Assembly: GCA_963678705.1 (NCBI GenBank)
Contig: OY783209.1
Span: 10,354,001 to 10,418,000 of the forward strand
DNA: 64,000 bases
Source: Panorpa germanica
Taxonomy: Eukaryota; Arthropoda; Insecta; Mecoptera; Panorpidae
Direction of reading: 5' to 3'
The position numbers and the translations under genes were made by a program. The notes beneath the pieces were generated by a model. It made no database searches. It was not told where the DNA came from and saw only the letters and a list, made by a program, of their open reading frames with translations. Shown here in pieces: positions 1 through 12,099 of the stretch (the stretch's first letter is position 1; the number at the start of each line of letters is the position of its first letter).

Positions 1-109
1 CCACTCCATGTGCCAACTATGCTGCATTCTCACCAAGCTTGAATAAGAAAAAGATTATCAAAAAATGAACCATAATAAAAATGATTCGTCGAAAACGTTG
101 GTAGCTCTT

Positions 110-594
110 ATATAGTTCAAATCACGATAGTTCGGCGGCGACTTATACTTAAAAGAGGTTATAAGAGTGGTATACATCTATAATACGATAATGAATTTTA
201 TCTTATTCGCTTCTATATACATTATAGAAAAATAAAGTGAGTCAGTGCTTTTTAGTTATTTTTTTTATATTTATTTACCTATTTGCCTTGACTTTCCTTC
301 GTCATAGCCACCATCAAACATTTCTTATACATCTTTTATAATTTATCAATCAATTTTTTTAAATTTCTAAATATTTCAATAATTCACTAATTAATTTTGA
401 ATCACTTAACAAAAATTTAGTATTAACTGGAAAAGTTTTAATCACATCAAATATATCACTATTCAATTTTGATCTTTCTAAACTCTAATTTATGCATTCA
501 AATATAATATGCTTTTTAGTTATATCGGTAGTTTATACCCCACAACTTGTTTTAAGTATGAGTCACCGCCGAACTCTCGTAATTTGAACTATAT
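110..594. mobile_element. MITE family D, copy 1, split by a retroposed insert
   Basis: The left end (ATATAGTTCAAATCACGA, from 110) and right end (up to 594) are imperfect inverted repeats of about 45 bp that include the GTTCGGCGG core. CTT flanks both ends and may be a 3-bp target duplication. A nearly identical uninterrupted copy lies at 7285-7506, which shows that about 250 bp in the middle here are a later insertion. No coding capacity. The superfamily is not determined. Confidence 0.8.
260..510 (-). mobile_element. 5'-truncated non-LTR retrotransposon (LINE) 3' tail
   Basis: The insert lies between two perfect 13-bp duplications GCTTTTTAGTTAT (247-259 and 511-523), the mark of target-primed reverse transcription. 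Read on the minus strand it begins near an IIFECIN stretch, resembling the C-terminal Cys motif of LINE ORF2. After one in-frame TAG it continues for about 42 codons (starting SLERSKLNSDIF, ending LLKYLEI) to a TAA, then a short 3' UTR ending in an A-run. This looks like a dead-on-arrival copy. The clade is not determined. Confidence 0.65.
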
Positions 595-1756
595 CTTAAC
601 GATAAGTAACCCTCCCATGAAATGTTCACAACACCTGACATCTACTCCAAGTTTAGACTTATGTCAGAGATATTTATATTTCTCTAAACGCAAGCACACA
701 TTTTTTTACAAAGACTGTACAATAGTCATTTATAATCCATTGTTTTAACACATTTTGTTTAGTTTAACCTTCCCATAGTCTACGATGAATGGCAGCGGTA
801 ATGGTAACTGCTAGTGGCAGGGCTCTCATTATAATTTATTAATTTAAAAACATTTGAAGAAAACAATGACTAAATACTGGTATAAATAAAACACGTACTA
901 GTATTTGCTAAAAACACATCTCTCACAATCAGTTAAATGTGCCTTGCCTTGTGTTCACTTGTGTTGGACAATTATTTCAATAGAACATTTGTTTCTTTTA
1001 AAAACAATTCTTTACGGTTTCACATTATTCTTCTTTTTTTTTTTTTTAATTTGAATAAATTAATAGTTATTTTTTTGTACAACACACAAAGGATTTTTAT
1101 GATTCGTTTTAATTGTTTGTATAAACATTTTCCATGTTTTCTGTTTTAAAATAATGCACGCGTATATTTGTACGGTAGTTAGATTTACCGAATTTATGTA
1201 TATGTAGGCTGGAGTACTGACTACACTTGGTTGAATTTATATGTAGATGGCGCTGATAGTCAAAGTGTTTGCGATTTTTATATCTTATTTAATATATTTG
1301 ATCTTTTTGATCAACCGGATCTTCGGTCATGGGAAAATAATAGAACTAAAAATGATATACGTATGAAGCCTCATTCCCACTCACTGTTTTAATATTTAAT
1401 TTACTGTTTAAGCATTCCTTTTCATATTTGTGTTTTAATTTAAGTTTAGTTAATTTAGTTGGTGCGTATGCATCGTTAATAATATAAATTTTCACAATTG
1501 CTATTTTTAATAACAATTAGTAATAGAAATTGTTTTCACTATATTTTTCAAAAATTGACATTAAACTTCTTTTAAAAGTAATTTGCATTTTGGTAGATTG
1601 TCACATTTTGGAGGTTATAATATAATATAGTTTTCCTTAATTTAATATTTTTAATTTAAAACATTGGATCTTGTAAGGTTCTAAAAAAAAACTTAAAAAA
1701 TAAATTAAACTAAAAATGGTACTGTGTATGACTACGCTTATTGCCATATGCTAAAC
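595..1756. other. AT-rich intronic DNA, no gene seen
   Basis: Very AT-rich sequence with homopolymer runs. It lies downstream of the MBD-like first exon on the minus strand, so it is probably part of that gene's long intron. Open frames here are short, have no splice-site support and show no protein-family resemblance. Confidence 0.5.
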
Positions 1757-2395
1757 AATGGGCTTGTGTCCTATGTCTTAATTTCTATAAAACTGTACTA
1801 TATATTGATAAAGTGGGTTACTAGAACCTCAAATGTTCAATTATTTTTTAATAACTCCATATATGTTAGGAGATATTAACAATTAAAAAAGTCATTTTGT
1901 CTCTTTAATTATTAAAGGGATTCAACGTTGTACAAACTCCAAATGCATGTGACATCACAAACCTTGTGTAAGGTTACCAACCTTACAGATCATAAATCTC
2001 TGCTCTATGTATTTATATATCAAAATATCAAATATTATTTACAGTTATTTCAAGGAACAATAAAATTTCAATATTATGTCTGCCTTAACAGGGTTAAATA
2101 AAGTAAAAACTTATTATTCTTTGACTTGACTGGATTGTTTGAGTACCAACAGCTACAAAACATTACCACAACACTGACCTACTCAACAAATAACTGACGT
2201 TAAAATGCATTCCATGTCATACAAATATGGCCAACCATTTCTAGCGCTAAAACTACAATTCAAACTTTTAATTGCTATATCTCCGTCAATATTTAGATAT
2301 TTAATAAAATAGACACGCCAATACACATTTATTAACATCAATTTCAATCAACAATTGAAAAATCGACCACTAAAAAATGAGGACACAAGCCCATT
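1757..2395 (-). mobile_element. MITE family A, copy A1 (full length)
   Basis: Starts AATGGGCTTGTGTCCTATG and ends with the inverted partner GGACACAAGCCCATT. The body matches the other family A copies read in reverse, for example the segment around GCTATATCTCCGTCAA. About 639 bp, noncoding, imperfect terminal inverted repeats of about 16 bp. Confidence 0.9.
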
Positions 2396-3066
2396 TAAAT
2401 TAAATACAAAATACAAAATTAAATTAAAGCAGTGAGTGGAAATGATACTTAAGTGTTTCAATTTTTAAACGTAAATTATTTATAAAATATAACACTAAAA
2501 AATAAAAATCTGTGTTATTTACAAATTTATGTAAAGGTTCAAAAACTCTGGCGCAACGTGCCAAAAATAATTAAGCTTTATTACGATAGTCCAACGACTT
2601 CCATCATAAAAAAATATCAAGGTTAATAACATAATACTAGGTTTAACATTTCCACTCATCAATAGAATGAAATACACTAAACATAACAAACCACTGGGTG
2701 TTTTAAAATAAAGCAATATGTTAGACAGTTCAAGTTCATACTTGCTGGGTAAAGAAAATTTAGTGAAAACTACTTTTAATCAAGGAGCTGAGGTGTTTCA
2801 CAAATTATAATTTAAAGATGGCATAAAAAAAGCCGCTCGAATATGTGTAAGAACTAAAAACAGATTGAAAAAAAATAATTTTTTTTTTAAATATTTGTTT
2901 TTTTATTTCAAGCCACCTACTTATCAAACAACCCTCGTACTTCAGTATGGTAAAATAAATCACATTCTCATAAATATAAATCACATTGATTTATAAAAGC
3001 TTGATCGAACTGCCACCCTAATATATTATAAATAAATTTCACAAGTTTAAAAAAAACAATTTCTGA

Positions 3067-3705
3067 AATGGGTTTTGTCCTATGTCTTAATTTCTATAAA
3101 AGTGTACTATATATTGATAAAGTGGGTTACTAGAACCTCAAATGTTCAATTATTTTTTAATAACTCCTTATATGTTAAGAGATATTAACAATTAAAAAAG
3201 TCATTTTGTTTCTTTAATTATTAAAGGGATTCAACGTTGTACACATTCCAAGTGCATGTGACATCATAATCCTTGTGTAAGGTTACCAACCTCACAGATC
3301 ATAAATCTCTGCTATATGTATTTATCCATCAAAATATGAAATATTATTTACAGCTATTTCAAGGAACAATAAAATTCCAATATTATGTCTGCCTTAGCAG
3401 GGTTAAATAAAATAAAAACTTATTATTCTTTGACTTGACTTGATTATTTGACTACCAACAGCTACAAAACATTACCACAGCACTAACCTAATCAACAAAT
3501 AACTGACGTATAAAATGCATTTCACGTCATACAAATATGGCCGACCATTTCTAGCGCTAAAACTACAATTCAAACTTTTAATTGCTATATCTCCGTCAAC
3601 ATTTAGATATTTAATAAAATAGACACGCTAATACACATTTATTAACATCAATTTCAATCAACAATTAAAAAATCGATCAATAAAAAATGAGGACACAAGC
3701 CCATT
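3067..3705 (-). mobile_element. MITE family A, copy A2 (full length)
   Basis: Same orientation, length and internal order as A1, about 670 bp away. The left terminus is mutated to AATGGGTTTTGTCC while the right end is intact (GGACACAAGCCCATT). Noncoding. Confidence 0.9.
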
Positions 3706-6229
3706 AGACATTTTGTGACTTAATTTTCGGTACAGTTAGTTCCCCTAAGAAATTAACCATCTCTGCAAAAAATTGCTTTCAAATAAAAAGTAATAATTAT
3801 TAAATATCGTCACGTTCGAATCACCCTGTAGCATATAATATTTTTATTCGCAAAATGAATTTTTATGCGTAGTATTTATTTAAGTTTTATAAATATATTC
3901 CAGAATAAACAACATGAAAATAAATAATAAAAATCATGTATCACGCTATTTTTTTTTTATTTAGAAATTAAACGATCAGAAAACACAGGCATTAGTTGAA
4001 ACAACATATAAAATGAACAAAACGATTTCATACATATTTAATAAATAAATATTTACGGAGTTCTACACAAAATGAACAAAGATTACTATTGTATTGTTAC
4101 GTCTATAAATAAAACCATGTACGTGTCAGATGTACTACTAACTCCACCATTGAATAGATTCTTTAGTTTAAATTCTTTATAATTGTGCTCCTGCTTATAA
4201 CACGTTTTAAAAACTCTGATTATGATTTCCAAGTTAATATTTTTTTAAATGATTATATTTTTATTATCGTAATAAAAAACATTAAAATAAGGAAGTTACA
4301 TAATAAAAATATTCTTTAATTAGTTTACAAAAATGTTAATAGCTATACTTATGCATCGATTGTTTAATAGAGGAACATGCAGTCATTTAATAAGTATCTC
4401 CAATAGTAATTAAGCCACGCGCTTGTTAGGAACATAGAGTTACCAAGTTATTTAATGATGCAATCAAATTATTAAGAAGAAAATATGTTTTTTTTATATT
4501 CTGTTAAATACCGAAATTAATTAATAATAATAAATCATTTTTAAGAAATCCCAGTAAACATTTTCGAGTCACAAAGCTGTGTAACTGCAGATACTACAAA
4601 AATAAAACGATATTGCTAAGAGCAAAGCTTTTCATTTATGCCAGTAGGCACTACTGTCGCGACAATAAATAAAGTAATGCTGAAATACTAACTAATATAA
4701 TACAAACGAAAAAAACATCTGCTAAAACATTTCTTTGAAAAAACACATACGATAAACAAAAACGGATGACATTTTTGTGAAATCTTTACATAGATAAAAA
4801 AAAAAAGGGAAAAGTCAAAATTTAAAGTGAATACACAGAATTACGCAATATCCTTTTACCACACAAATCTATTTTAGGGAGAAAAAAAACCTTTAAACAT
4901 TCTTGTCAACAAAAACTTACACGCCAATTGTAGTTATATTTTTTAAACAAAAGTCATTTAAAAAAAAAACCTTTTTAATTTTGTATAAAACCTAAAAAAA
5001 AAAAAAAAAGGAATGCCATAAATTTAGGCCCGTGTCAATTGCAAATAAAAGTAACCTTTTCTTCTGAGAGACCCATAAATAAATTTATGGGATTTATTAT
5101 GAATGCGGCTAACTTGGTAAGTATAGGTATTACAAGATATTGTTCAGTTTACGATGCAAACGATCAAATAAACACGTTGTTTATGTTCCATAAAACTTTA
5201 TAGATCTAATATATTACTAATGGTACTTGACTTGGTATAACGTTGAATTAAATTTATTGTATTCAACTAATTGATGGATTAAGGATCTCTGCCTAACGAT
5301 ATTCTTAAGGAGATTATCCTGAAAATTAAACCAAAATATCTTTTTGGTTAAATATAACAGCACATTTAGAAAAAGGTGGTTTTTTAAAGTGAGTGTCCAG
5401 CATTCTTCAAAAACTAATCTTTTGATCCAGTTCAGTTTTTGAACCGATAATTTATGACAAAATTCTTGCTCTATGCTAACTTTTGTACATTACTAACTAA
5501 TTATTGCACAACATGTGTTGTAAAATAAATTAGACATTAAATATACAATATTTTTTAATAAACATTCTGATTTCAATTAAGAAATACCATCCACATTAAT
5601 AGCGTACATTTAATATAATTTCATATTCATTGAAAAAACTCATTCTCAGTTTCCTTTCGAATGCCTATGACGAATCTTTTAATGTCAAATTAAATTTAAA
5701 AGTTTTAGGGTCTTCCTTTTGTGTAATTGATTAGATTCAACTGTTTCAAAATTACCAATACTTTTTTAAAAATATCAACCTCGTTATTATGTTTTAAAAC
5801 GTCGGTACATTCTTTTTACACAATTACTTCAATTGTCTTTTTCAGGCCTCCTACAAAGCATTATGTTAAAGAAGAATTATTTCTTTAGGGACTATCCGTA
5901 ACTAAAACCTGTAACGACTCCAGACAATGACGGTCATTTAAACAAAAAAAGACCATTCGTTTTGTATCTTTCCAATGATTACTTTCATATACAAAATTGT
6001 AACAGAAGAAAAAGATAACAAAAAAAACTTTTTTTCTTACAAATAACAAACACAGACGTGGAATAAATTGTATTATAAGGATTTGGACGACTTTTGTTAA
6101 AGCTATCAGGTAAACTACTGTGTAATCCTTTTGTTGTTGAATACACTATATCCTGTATAGTCTGAAATACTAATAATATATTTAAGAATTAGTTTTATCA
6201 AATTTGGGGCCCGCACACTCGAGGCGTGA
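3706..6229. other. AT-rich intronic DNA with a family B relic end
   Basis: No gene seen. CCCAGTAAACATTTTCGAG at 4551-4569 matches a terminal inverted repeat of family B, but no matching second end was found, so it is a solo relic. The remainder is homopolymer-rich DNA, probably inside the long intron of the MBD-like gene. Confidence 0.45.
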
Positions 6230-6910
6230 CAGTCTTAAAATAATTTTAGCTTTGTCGTAGAAACAATAACATTTGTAACAATAACGTAAAATGACATTTG
6301 CAGAATACTTTGTGAAATTTTCAGAAATATATATCGAGAAATGAGGCATTGACAACGAATCTTCGCATACGTCACAAAAAAAAGTAACATTGCTCAGTAA
6401 GTAACTCATAACTTATCACTTGATTTTCTGAAATCGAAAAACCAAAATGATTTCATTAGCTGATAAGTTTCTGCAGGTAACGCTGTCGAGTTTTTCTTTT
6501 TTTTATTGATTTTTAAAATTTTTACAATACTTGAAAGTCAAAATACCGATTTTTCATGAAAAAAATCAGAAACTTTGTTTTATTTTTTATTTTTAACGTA
6601 TTTTAAAACAACAAACTCGACAGCATTACCTCTCGGCATTTATGTAAAGAAAGAGTGTGCAAAATTTCAAAAGAATCGGTTTAGTAGATTTTGAGCTAGA
6701 GAGGACACCGGCTCTGAAAAAGCTATGTGTGAGAAACCGCATTTAAAAGTTTCAAAGTAACATGAAAGCAGACCAGAGAGGTGAAGACTTAAAACTCGAT
6801 ATCTGAGACAGTTTTATTCCAATTGACTTCAAATTTTTACACAATAAACTTAATATGTTGTACAATAATATAAATAAATTAAAAAAAGTTGAAACCTTAC
6901 TCACCCCCCT
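6230..6910 (-). mobile_element. MITE family F, copy F1
   Basis: Matches 52231-52954 in reverse orientation, including the segments around AAAATGACATTTG, GTAACATTGC and AACTCGACAGC and the block TGTGTGAGAAACCGC. The right edge keeps a C-run (CACCCCCC, about 6903-6910) equivalent to the GGGGG terminus of the other copies. The left end has diverged, so that boundary is approximate. Noncoding. Confidence 0.75.
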
Positions 6911-6962
6911 GTCATTTCCATCAAATTCTCTATCTTATTTAATAAATATATAGTAAACATAC

Positions 6963-7177
6963 CTGAAATACACTATTTCTCGATTATGGAGCGCCCTTCG
7001 CCAGCCCCATGGCACCGGAACCCCTGGTACTCCTGATGAAGTCTGAACTCTCGGTGGACCCGGAGCACCATGGATTCCTGGTATACAGCCCCCGCTATTT
7101 GCTGGCCCCGTCGGTCTAACTGGGACAGCTTGGGGGCCACCCAAAGGGATATTTGACGGGGCGCTCGGGGTGGCCAT
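6963..7177 (-). CDS. MBD5/6-like methyl-CpG-binding-domain protein, first coding exon (partial gene)
   Basis: The ATG at 7177 opens 71 codons plus two bases. The exon runs from an acceptor (TTTTTTAATTGCAG, exon from 7196) to a donor (CAG/GTATGT, exon end 6963). The N-terminus is rich in Pro and Gly, and the exon ends VPVPWGWRRALHNREIVYF followed by a split codon beginning AG, so Ser is likely. GWRR...VYFS is the opening of a methyl-CpG-binding domain, where VYxSPSG follows. The VPxGW form resembles the MBD5/MBD6 group and Drosophila six-banded, which are chromatin proteins linked to the PR-DUB deubiquitinase complex. The remaining exons would lie left of the window, making the first coding intron at least 6.9 kb. 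The fold assignment rests on about 20 residues. The frame stays open past the donor, but that part is intronic. Confidence 0.6.
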
Positions 7178-7196
7178 GGTTATCTACGACCCAGCA
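7178..7196 (-). other. 5' UTR part of the MBD-like coding exon
   Basis: Nineteen bases between the TTGCAG acceptor and the ATG. The acceptor implies at least one upstream noncoding exon, matching the donor at 11747-11746. Confidence 0.5.
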
Positions 7197-7284
7197 CTGC
7201 AATTAAAAAAGAAAAGTAAATACAATTTTAATTTTCTAATTACAAATTTAATATTTTTAACTACAGACTATAATATAGTAAATA

Positions 7285-7506
7285 TTTATAGTCCAAATAA
7301 CGATAGTTCGGCGGCGACTTATACTTAAAAGAGGTTATAAGAGCGGTATAAATCTATAATACGATAATGAATTTTATCTTATTCGTTTCTTTATACATTA
7401 TAGAAAAATGAGTGAGTCAGTGCTGTTTAGTTATATCGGCAGTTTATACCCCACAACTTGTTTTAAGTATAAGTCGCCACCGAACTCTCGTAATTTGAAC
7501 TATATA
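7285..7506. mobile_element. MITE family D, copy 2 (uninterrupted)
   Basis: About 220 bp with imperfect terminal inverted repeats around GTTCGGCGGCGACTTATAC and its mirror at the right end. It matches copy 1 across the site where copy 1 carries the LINE tail, so it serves as the empty-site reference. It lies inside the inferred 5' UTR intron of the MBD-like gene. Confidence 0.85.
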
Positions 7507-10500
7507 ATGTAATTCTTGTTGTTATTTAACAATAACATTATTTTTGCTTTAATTTAAATAATAAAATCACCAAGTACTCGACTCTATCTCACACGCGCTG
7601 TAATTTTCACAAACAATTTTAATATTCCAGTCTATTTACACATTCAAGTTTCATAACATTTTTTCTTCTGAAAGCAATGTTTGCTACTCTGGGTCTTCAA
7701 TAATACGTTTGGTTTTGCTAAAAAAAACATATAATATAAACCTGTGATAAGCCGATTACTTTAGTGCTCCAGACAGCTGAAAAACACATCTAATAAACAG
7801 ACCCGTACTAAAACATTTTCTTTGTGCAAACTTGGTTTCTTTGAAACAACTAAACTAGTGAAAAAAATTGTTTTCAATTTTTACAAATAAACGTATGTAT
7901 TTAAATTCTTTTCATTTATTTTTCATACTATAATATTCAATAAGAAACGAACCTAAAAAAAAAGCTCAATATAAGATTTTTCTTTTTGGAAAGTTAATTT
8001 CAATATGAAGTAACAAAATTTAAAAAAAAAAACGTCTTTATCTCTTCGCATTTACGAATACGAATAAAAATGTATAGGAGAAGCTATACTTCATAAACTA
8101 TTTTTAAACGTCATTTATTTTATTAATTTGATGAAAAAGATTATTTTCTACATTCTATCTAGAGTAAAACTTATTATTCAAGAAGTCAAGTACTTCGTTT
8201 GCCCTATCTGCTAATATTTTATAAAAAAAAGTTAAAAGTTAAAAAAAAGCCAACACAAATTGTATTACTGTTATCTATTAAGAAAGAAAACATATATATG
8301 TATATGTGTACTATATCCACAGTAGAATAGTTTCTATTTGAGAAATAATTTATTGAGAATTTATGATACTTTTTAAAATTAAAAACATCCCCATTACAGC
8401 GTAGTTCGACCCTGGCAGTAAGTCACAACAACTTCTGTGGCAGACAGAGTTTTTCATGATTTTATCTAAATCGATTACATCTTAGTCAAAAACTCAAGAC
8501 ATTGCTTTCAGGCATTTCTTCGCTTTTCTTTAGAATTTCATGGAAACAGTTGAAAGAGAATATTATATTCTTGAGATAAGTATTTATTTATATTATACAC
8601 AACATCAAAAAAACAAACAAATAAGGTAATTTTTATATAAATATACCATTTGTTTTTACGTTAAAACTGAAGAGATTAACAATTTTACACTAGATAGAAT
8701 TTAACTAAGTTTCGTAAGAGTTCATCACTTCAAAATTACATATAGAATAGAATCGAAAAATTTTCAAAAAGAAAAAATCAAAACAGGTAAGAGTGTCGTC
8801 ATAGTTTTTGGTTTGAAGCTTACAACCAAATCTAATTTTTGAGAATCTATCACATAGATTGAGCTTCATTTTTACTCTTTTAACATTTTCTAAAAGATTA
8901 AAAAAAAAGTTCTTATCACTTTTTTTCTGGGACCATATCTAAATATATACCCCAATTTCATAAAACTGAATTTTAAAGATTCAATATATTATCTATCATT
9001 TATGAATGTATGTATTATATTACATAGAAATATTATATATCATATCTTGTCATTTTATCAGTTCTGCGAAAAATAGAGAGTACATATTTGCAATATTTAA
9101 AACCTGGTTAAATATACATAGTATAAACTATATACTGAGAAGACAAGTAAACTATGACGGATAGAGTTAAATTTGGCGTAAAACAGTATTCACAATATCT
9201 CAAGTCTACACCTTCGAATTATTAATCAAATTATATTCTTCTAAATTATATATATTTATATATATATAAATATTTATTTTAAGAAATGATTTAACAACAT
9301 ATTATATAAATTATATCTGTTCTTTTTAATTTGCATTTAAATTTACTTATTTAAATAATATTATTTTCGAGATATGAATACTGTCCTCAAATATGATGAA
9401 CGTTGAAATATTCTTCGCAAATTATACTCATAATTAAGTTGTCAGCTGTTTGTAGGCATAGAGATCCCAACGGATCAGCCAACATCCTATGGTACATAGG
9501 CGTCCGTAGAAAGGACGAATAACAGACCTTTGTTTTCTCTTCTCCATCATTAGAAAATGAATTTGCAGCGTCAAAAAAGGTCACTGATTATTATATAAAC
9601 GTGTACTTTGCTTTTGCACTCCTCCTTAGAAACTCTATTGCGGACGCCAATGCCATTGTACATCTCTCAAATATATTTCCATGCGAATATTCTATAACAA
9701 ACTTAAAATATTTTATTAGTGACAAAAAAACAGTTTTATACTGAATAGATAGAATCTGTGAATTCATATTTTATTCTGTCTCGACAATATTAAAAAAAGA
9801 GATCTTCGCTAATTCTTATTATTCCAATAATAATCCAGCATCTATTAAAATAAAACGCCTTTAAATGGTATCCTCTTACAGAACAAAGGATATATTTTTG
9901 TATTAATATATTCTACAAATGTTTGAATCACTTTCTCCTAATGTAAAGTATATTGAAATATATTTACTAAGCTTTTTAAGTCGTTTTAAATATACAAAGC
10001 CTTTCCTCAAGTAGATCATTTAAATGTAATAATACAATGTTTATAGCAAACAAAGATTTGAATAATGGGTTAGCCTCTTTAGGGAATAGGATTCGCAAAG
10101 GCCACAAGGACAGTCATAAATTTATTGTAGTAGCTGTCGCAGATGGGAAATTATGCTTCCAATCCTATTCTTATTATAGGTACACTTCAAAACCATAACA
10201 TTATTATTTATTCTTGTATTTCATAGTCTGGTTTTAAAATTTTAGGGTCGTTTGCGGACTTTTCTAGGCTCCTATTTCAAATAAAAGGTTTTTATCAATT
10301 ATACAACAAATTTTATTGTAGCATCTGCCATATACTACAACGGTTTATTTATTGGTCGAATTTTTCTGTTTACTTTTTATAGAATATAAAAATTATAACA
10401 ATATTGTTAATAAGGTATAGAACAATTAATCAATGTATATTTAATAAATGAATAATAAATAAATAATAAATTAAAAAATAAACTGAGAATCTTAACTGAG

Positions 10501-11747
10501 AGACTAAGCAAAATTGTGAGTGTATATAATTACGATTATTATTCTTAAATTCGTAACTGGAAAGAATGAAATTCTAAATTAGAACTTAGAAAAAGTGGAA
10601 GGTAAAACTAAACTAACTAGTATAGTTAGTTAGTTAGTTTTATAACATATTTGTAAATGTTATTCACACAAAATAATAATCTACATATATTTCAATCAAG
10701 GTGTTCATATAAATGGATACAATAATTTTGAAGGGGGATGAAAAAAGGTTACTATTAGAATATAAAAAAGCGGAAATGCGTTCAATGCATAATTTGGGTA
10801 AAATTTAACAATAAAAGGTAGTACGTTATGTACAAATGTAACAGACAAGCAGTTTATAAACAGGAAAGGGTAAGAAGCCTATAATACTTGGGTTTATATA
10901 TTTTGATTAAATTAGAATTAAATTCAACAACAAAATTACGGTATTACCAAATACGAGTATTAATGTCGTCATTGCAATTTAACAGATTGGTATGCGAAAC
11001 GAATATCATTTATATATCCACTAATTACATTTAAATACTGTTGTAGGTTACATAACATTAACAAAAGAATTTATAATTATTACAAATCAGTTACAGGCAG
11101 TTAATAACGAATTATTTATACTGTTATAATGCTTTAGCCGTGACGACTTAGTCCAATGTTTTAATAAAATAATATAAATTGAGTTTTAGAACTCAGTTTA
11201 TAAATGGTATAATTGTCATTTATAATATGAAAATCATTTTATCTTTAATTATAAATATATAAATACATGATTAGTATATCCTAATATATAATATTACAAC
11301 ATGTTTTTAAAATAACTTACGAAAATTATGTAATATTTATGAATACGTAATACAGTTTAGTAAATAAACTCACTTTGTTTTTAAACAAACAGTAGTAAAA
11401 ATAAAGTTTCAAATTACAATACCAAAAAACTCTAATTAAAAGGACTGTACACAAGCACACAAAAACAAAACTAATACGCTTTCTCGTTAAGCATATGTTG
11501 AAATTAAACATTTAAAATATTAAAATGTAAAATACATATTAGAATAAAACATGGCATGTGTCAGTTAAATCATATACAAAGGAAATGCATGAAAAGATAT
11601 AATCTAACTTCAGGAAAAAAAAAACCAGTAATAAATTCATAAATACCAGTCGCAAATTTAACAGTAGCTATTTTGTAATAATAATAAATACCATAAAAAC
11701 ATAAAAGTAAGGGTCAATATTATTGAGGTACTTTATTGTGTTCTTAC
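7507..11747. other. Long AT-rich intron, no gene seen
   Basis: Probably the 5' UTR intron of the minus-strand MBD-like gene, between the inferred donor at 11747 and the acceptor at 7198-7197. It holds A/T runs and (TA)n. A pair of imperfect mirrored ends, AATAGGATT near 10086 and AATCCTATT near 10161, may be a very short old inverted-repeat element. No coding exon or RNA gene was recognised. Confidence 0.4.
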
Positions 11748-12060
11748 CTGCATTTCGTATTTATGGAACAAGGGACAACTCCACAAGTTAATCGATTTGA
11801 CATTACACTTTTTTATTGCAATTACTCACTAAAACGAAAGCTTATTTTGATGCAATGTCATGAGCTAAGACAACACCTGCCCGTTAACACTATTTGTATC
11901 ACTTTATTTTAGAATACACATATTATATTCACATATCTACACATATTATATACACTTTACAACACAAACACTTAGTAATTAACACTTTTAATAATCTAAA
12001 AATTTATGCAATTAGCATATTTAGCGTAATTTTGACGCGCGATCTATCCGCTGTCGCCAA
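11748..12060 (-). other. Candidate noncoding first exon and promoter region of the MBD-like gene
   Basis: On the minus strand a strong donor (GCAG/GTAAGAAC) falls at 11748/11747, and the sequence just upstream is more complex than its surroundings. Around 12035-12100 there is a GC-richer patch with GACGCGCGATC and ATATGGCTGC, the latter resembling YY1/Pho-type promoter motifs. The 5' edge is a guess; no TATA box stands out. Confidence 0.3.
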
Positions 12061-12099
12061 GTAATAAGAAAAGTAATATGGCTGCTACAAAACTCCCAT

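Noticed and set aside
6935-6962. Extension of the MBD-like frame past 6963
   Set aside because: A strong donor (CAG/GTATGT) ends the exon at the expected point in the MBD fold; the residues after it are intronic.
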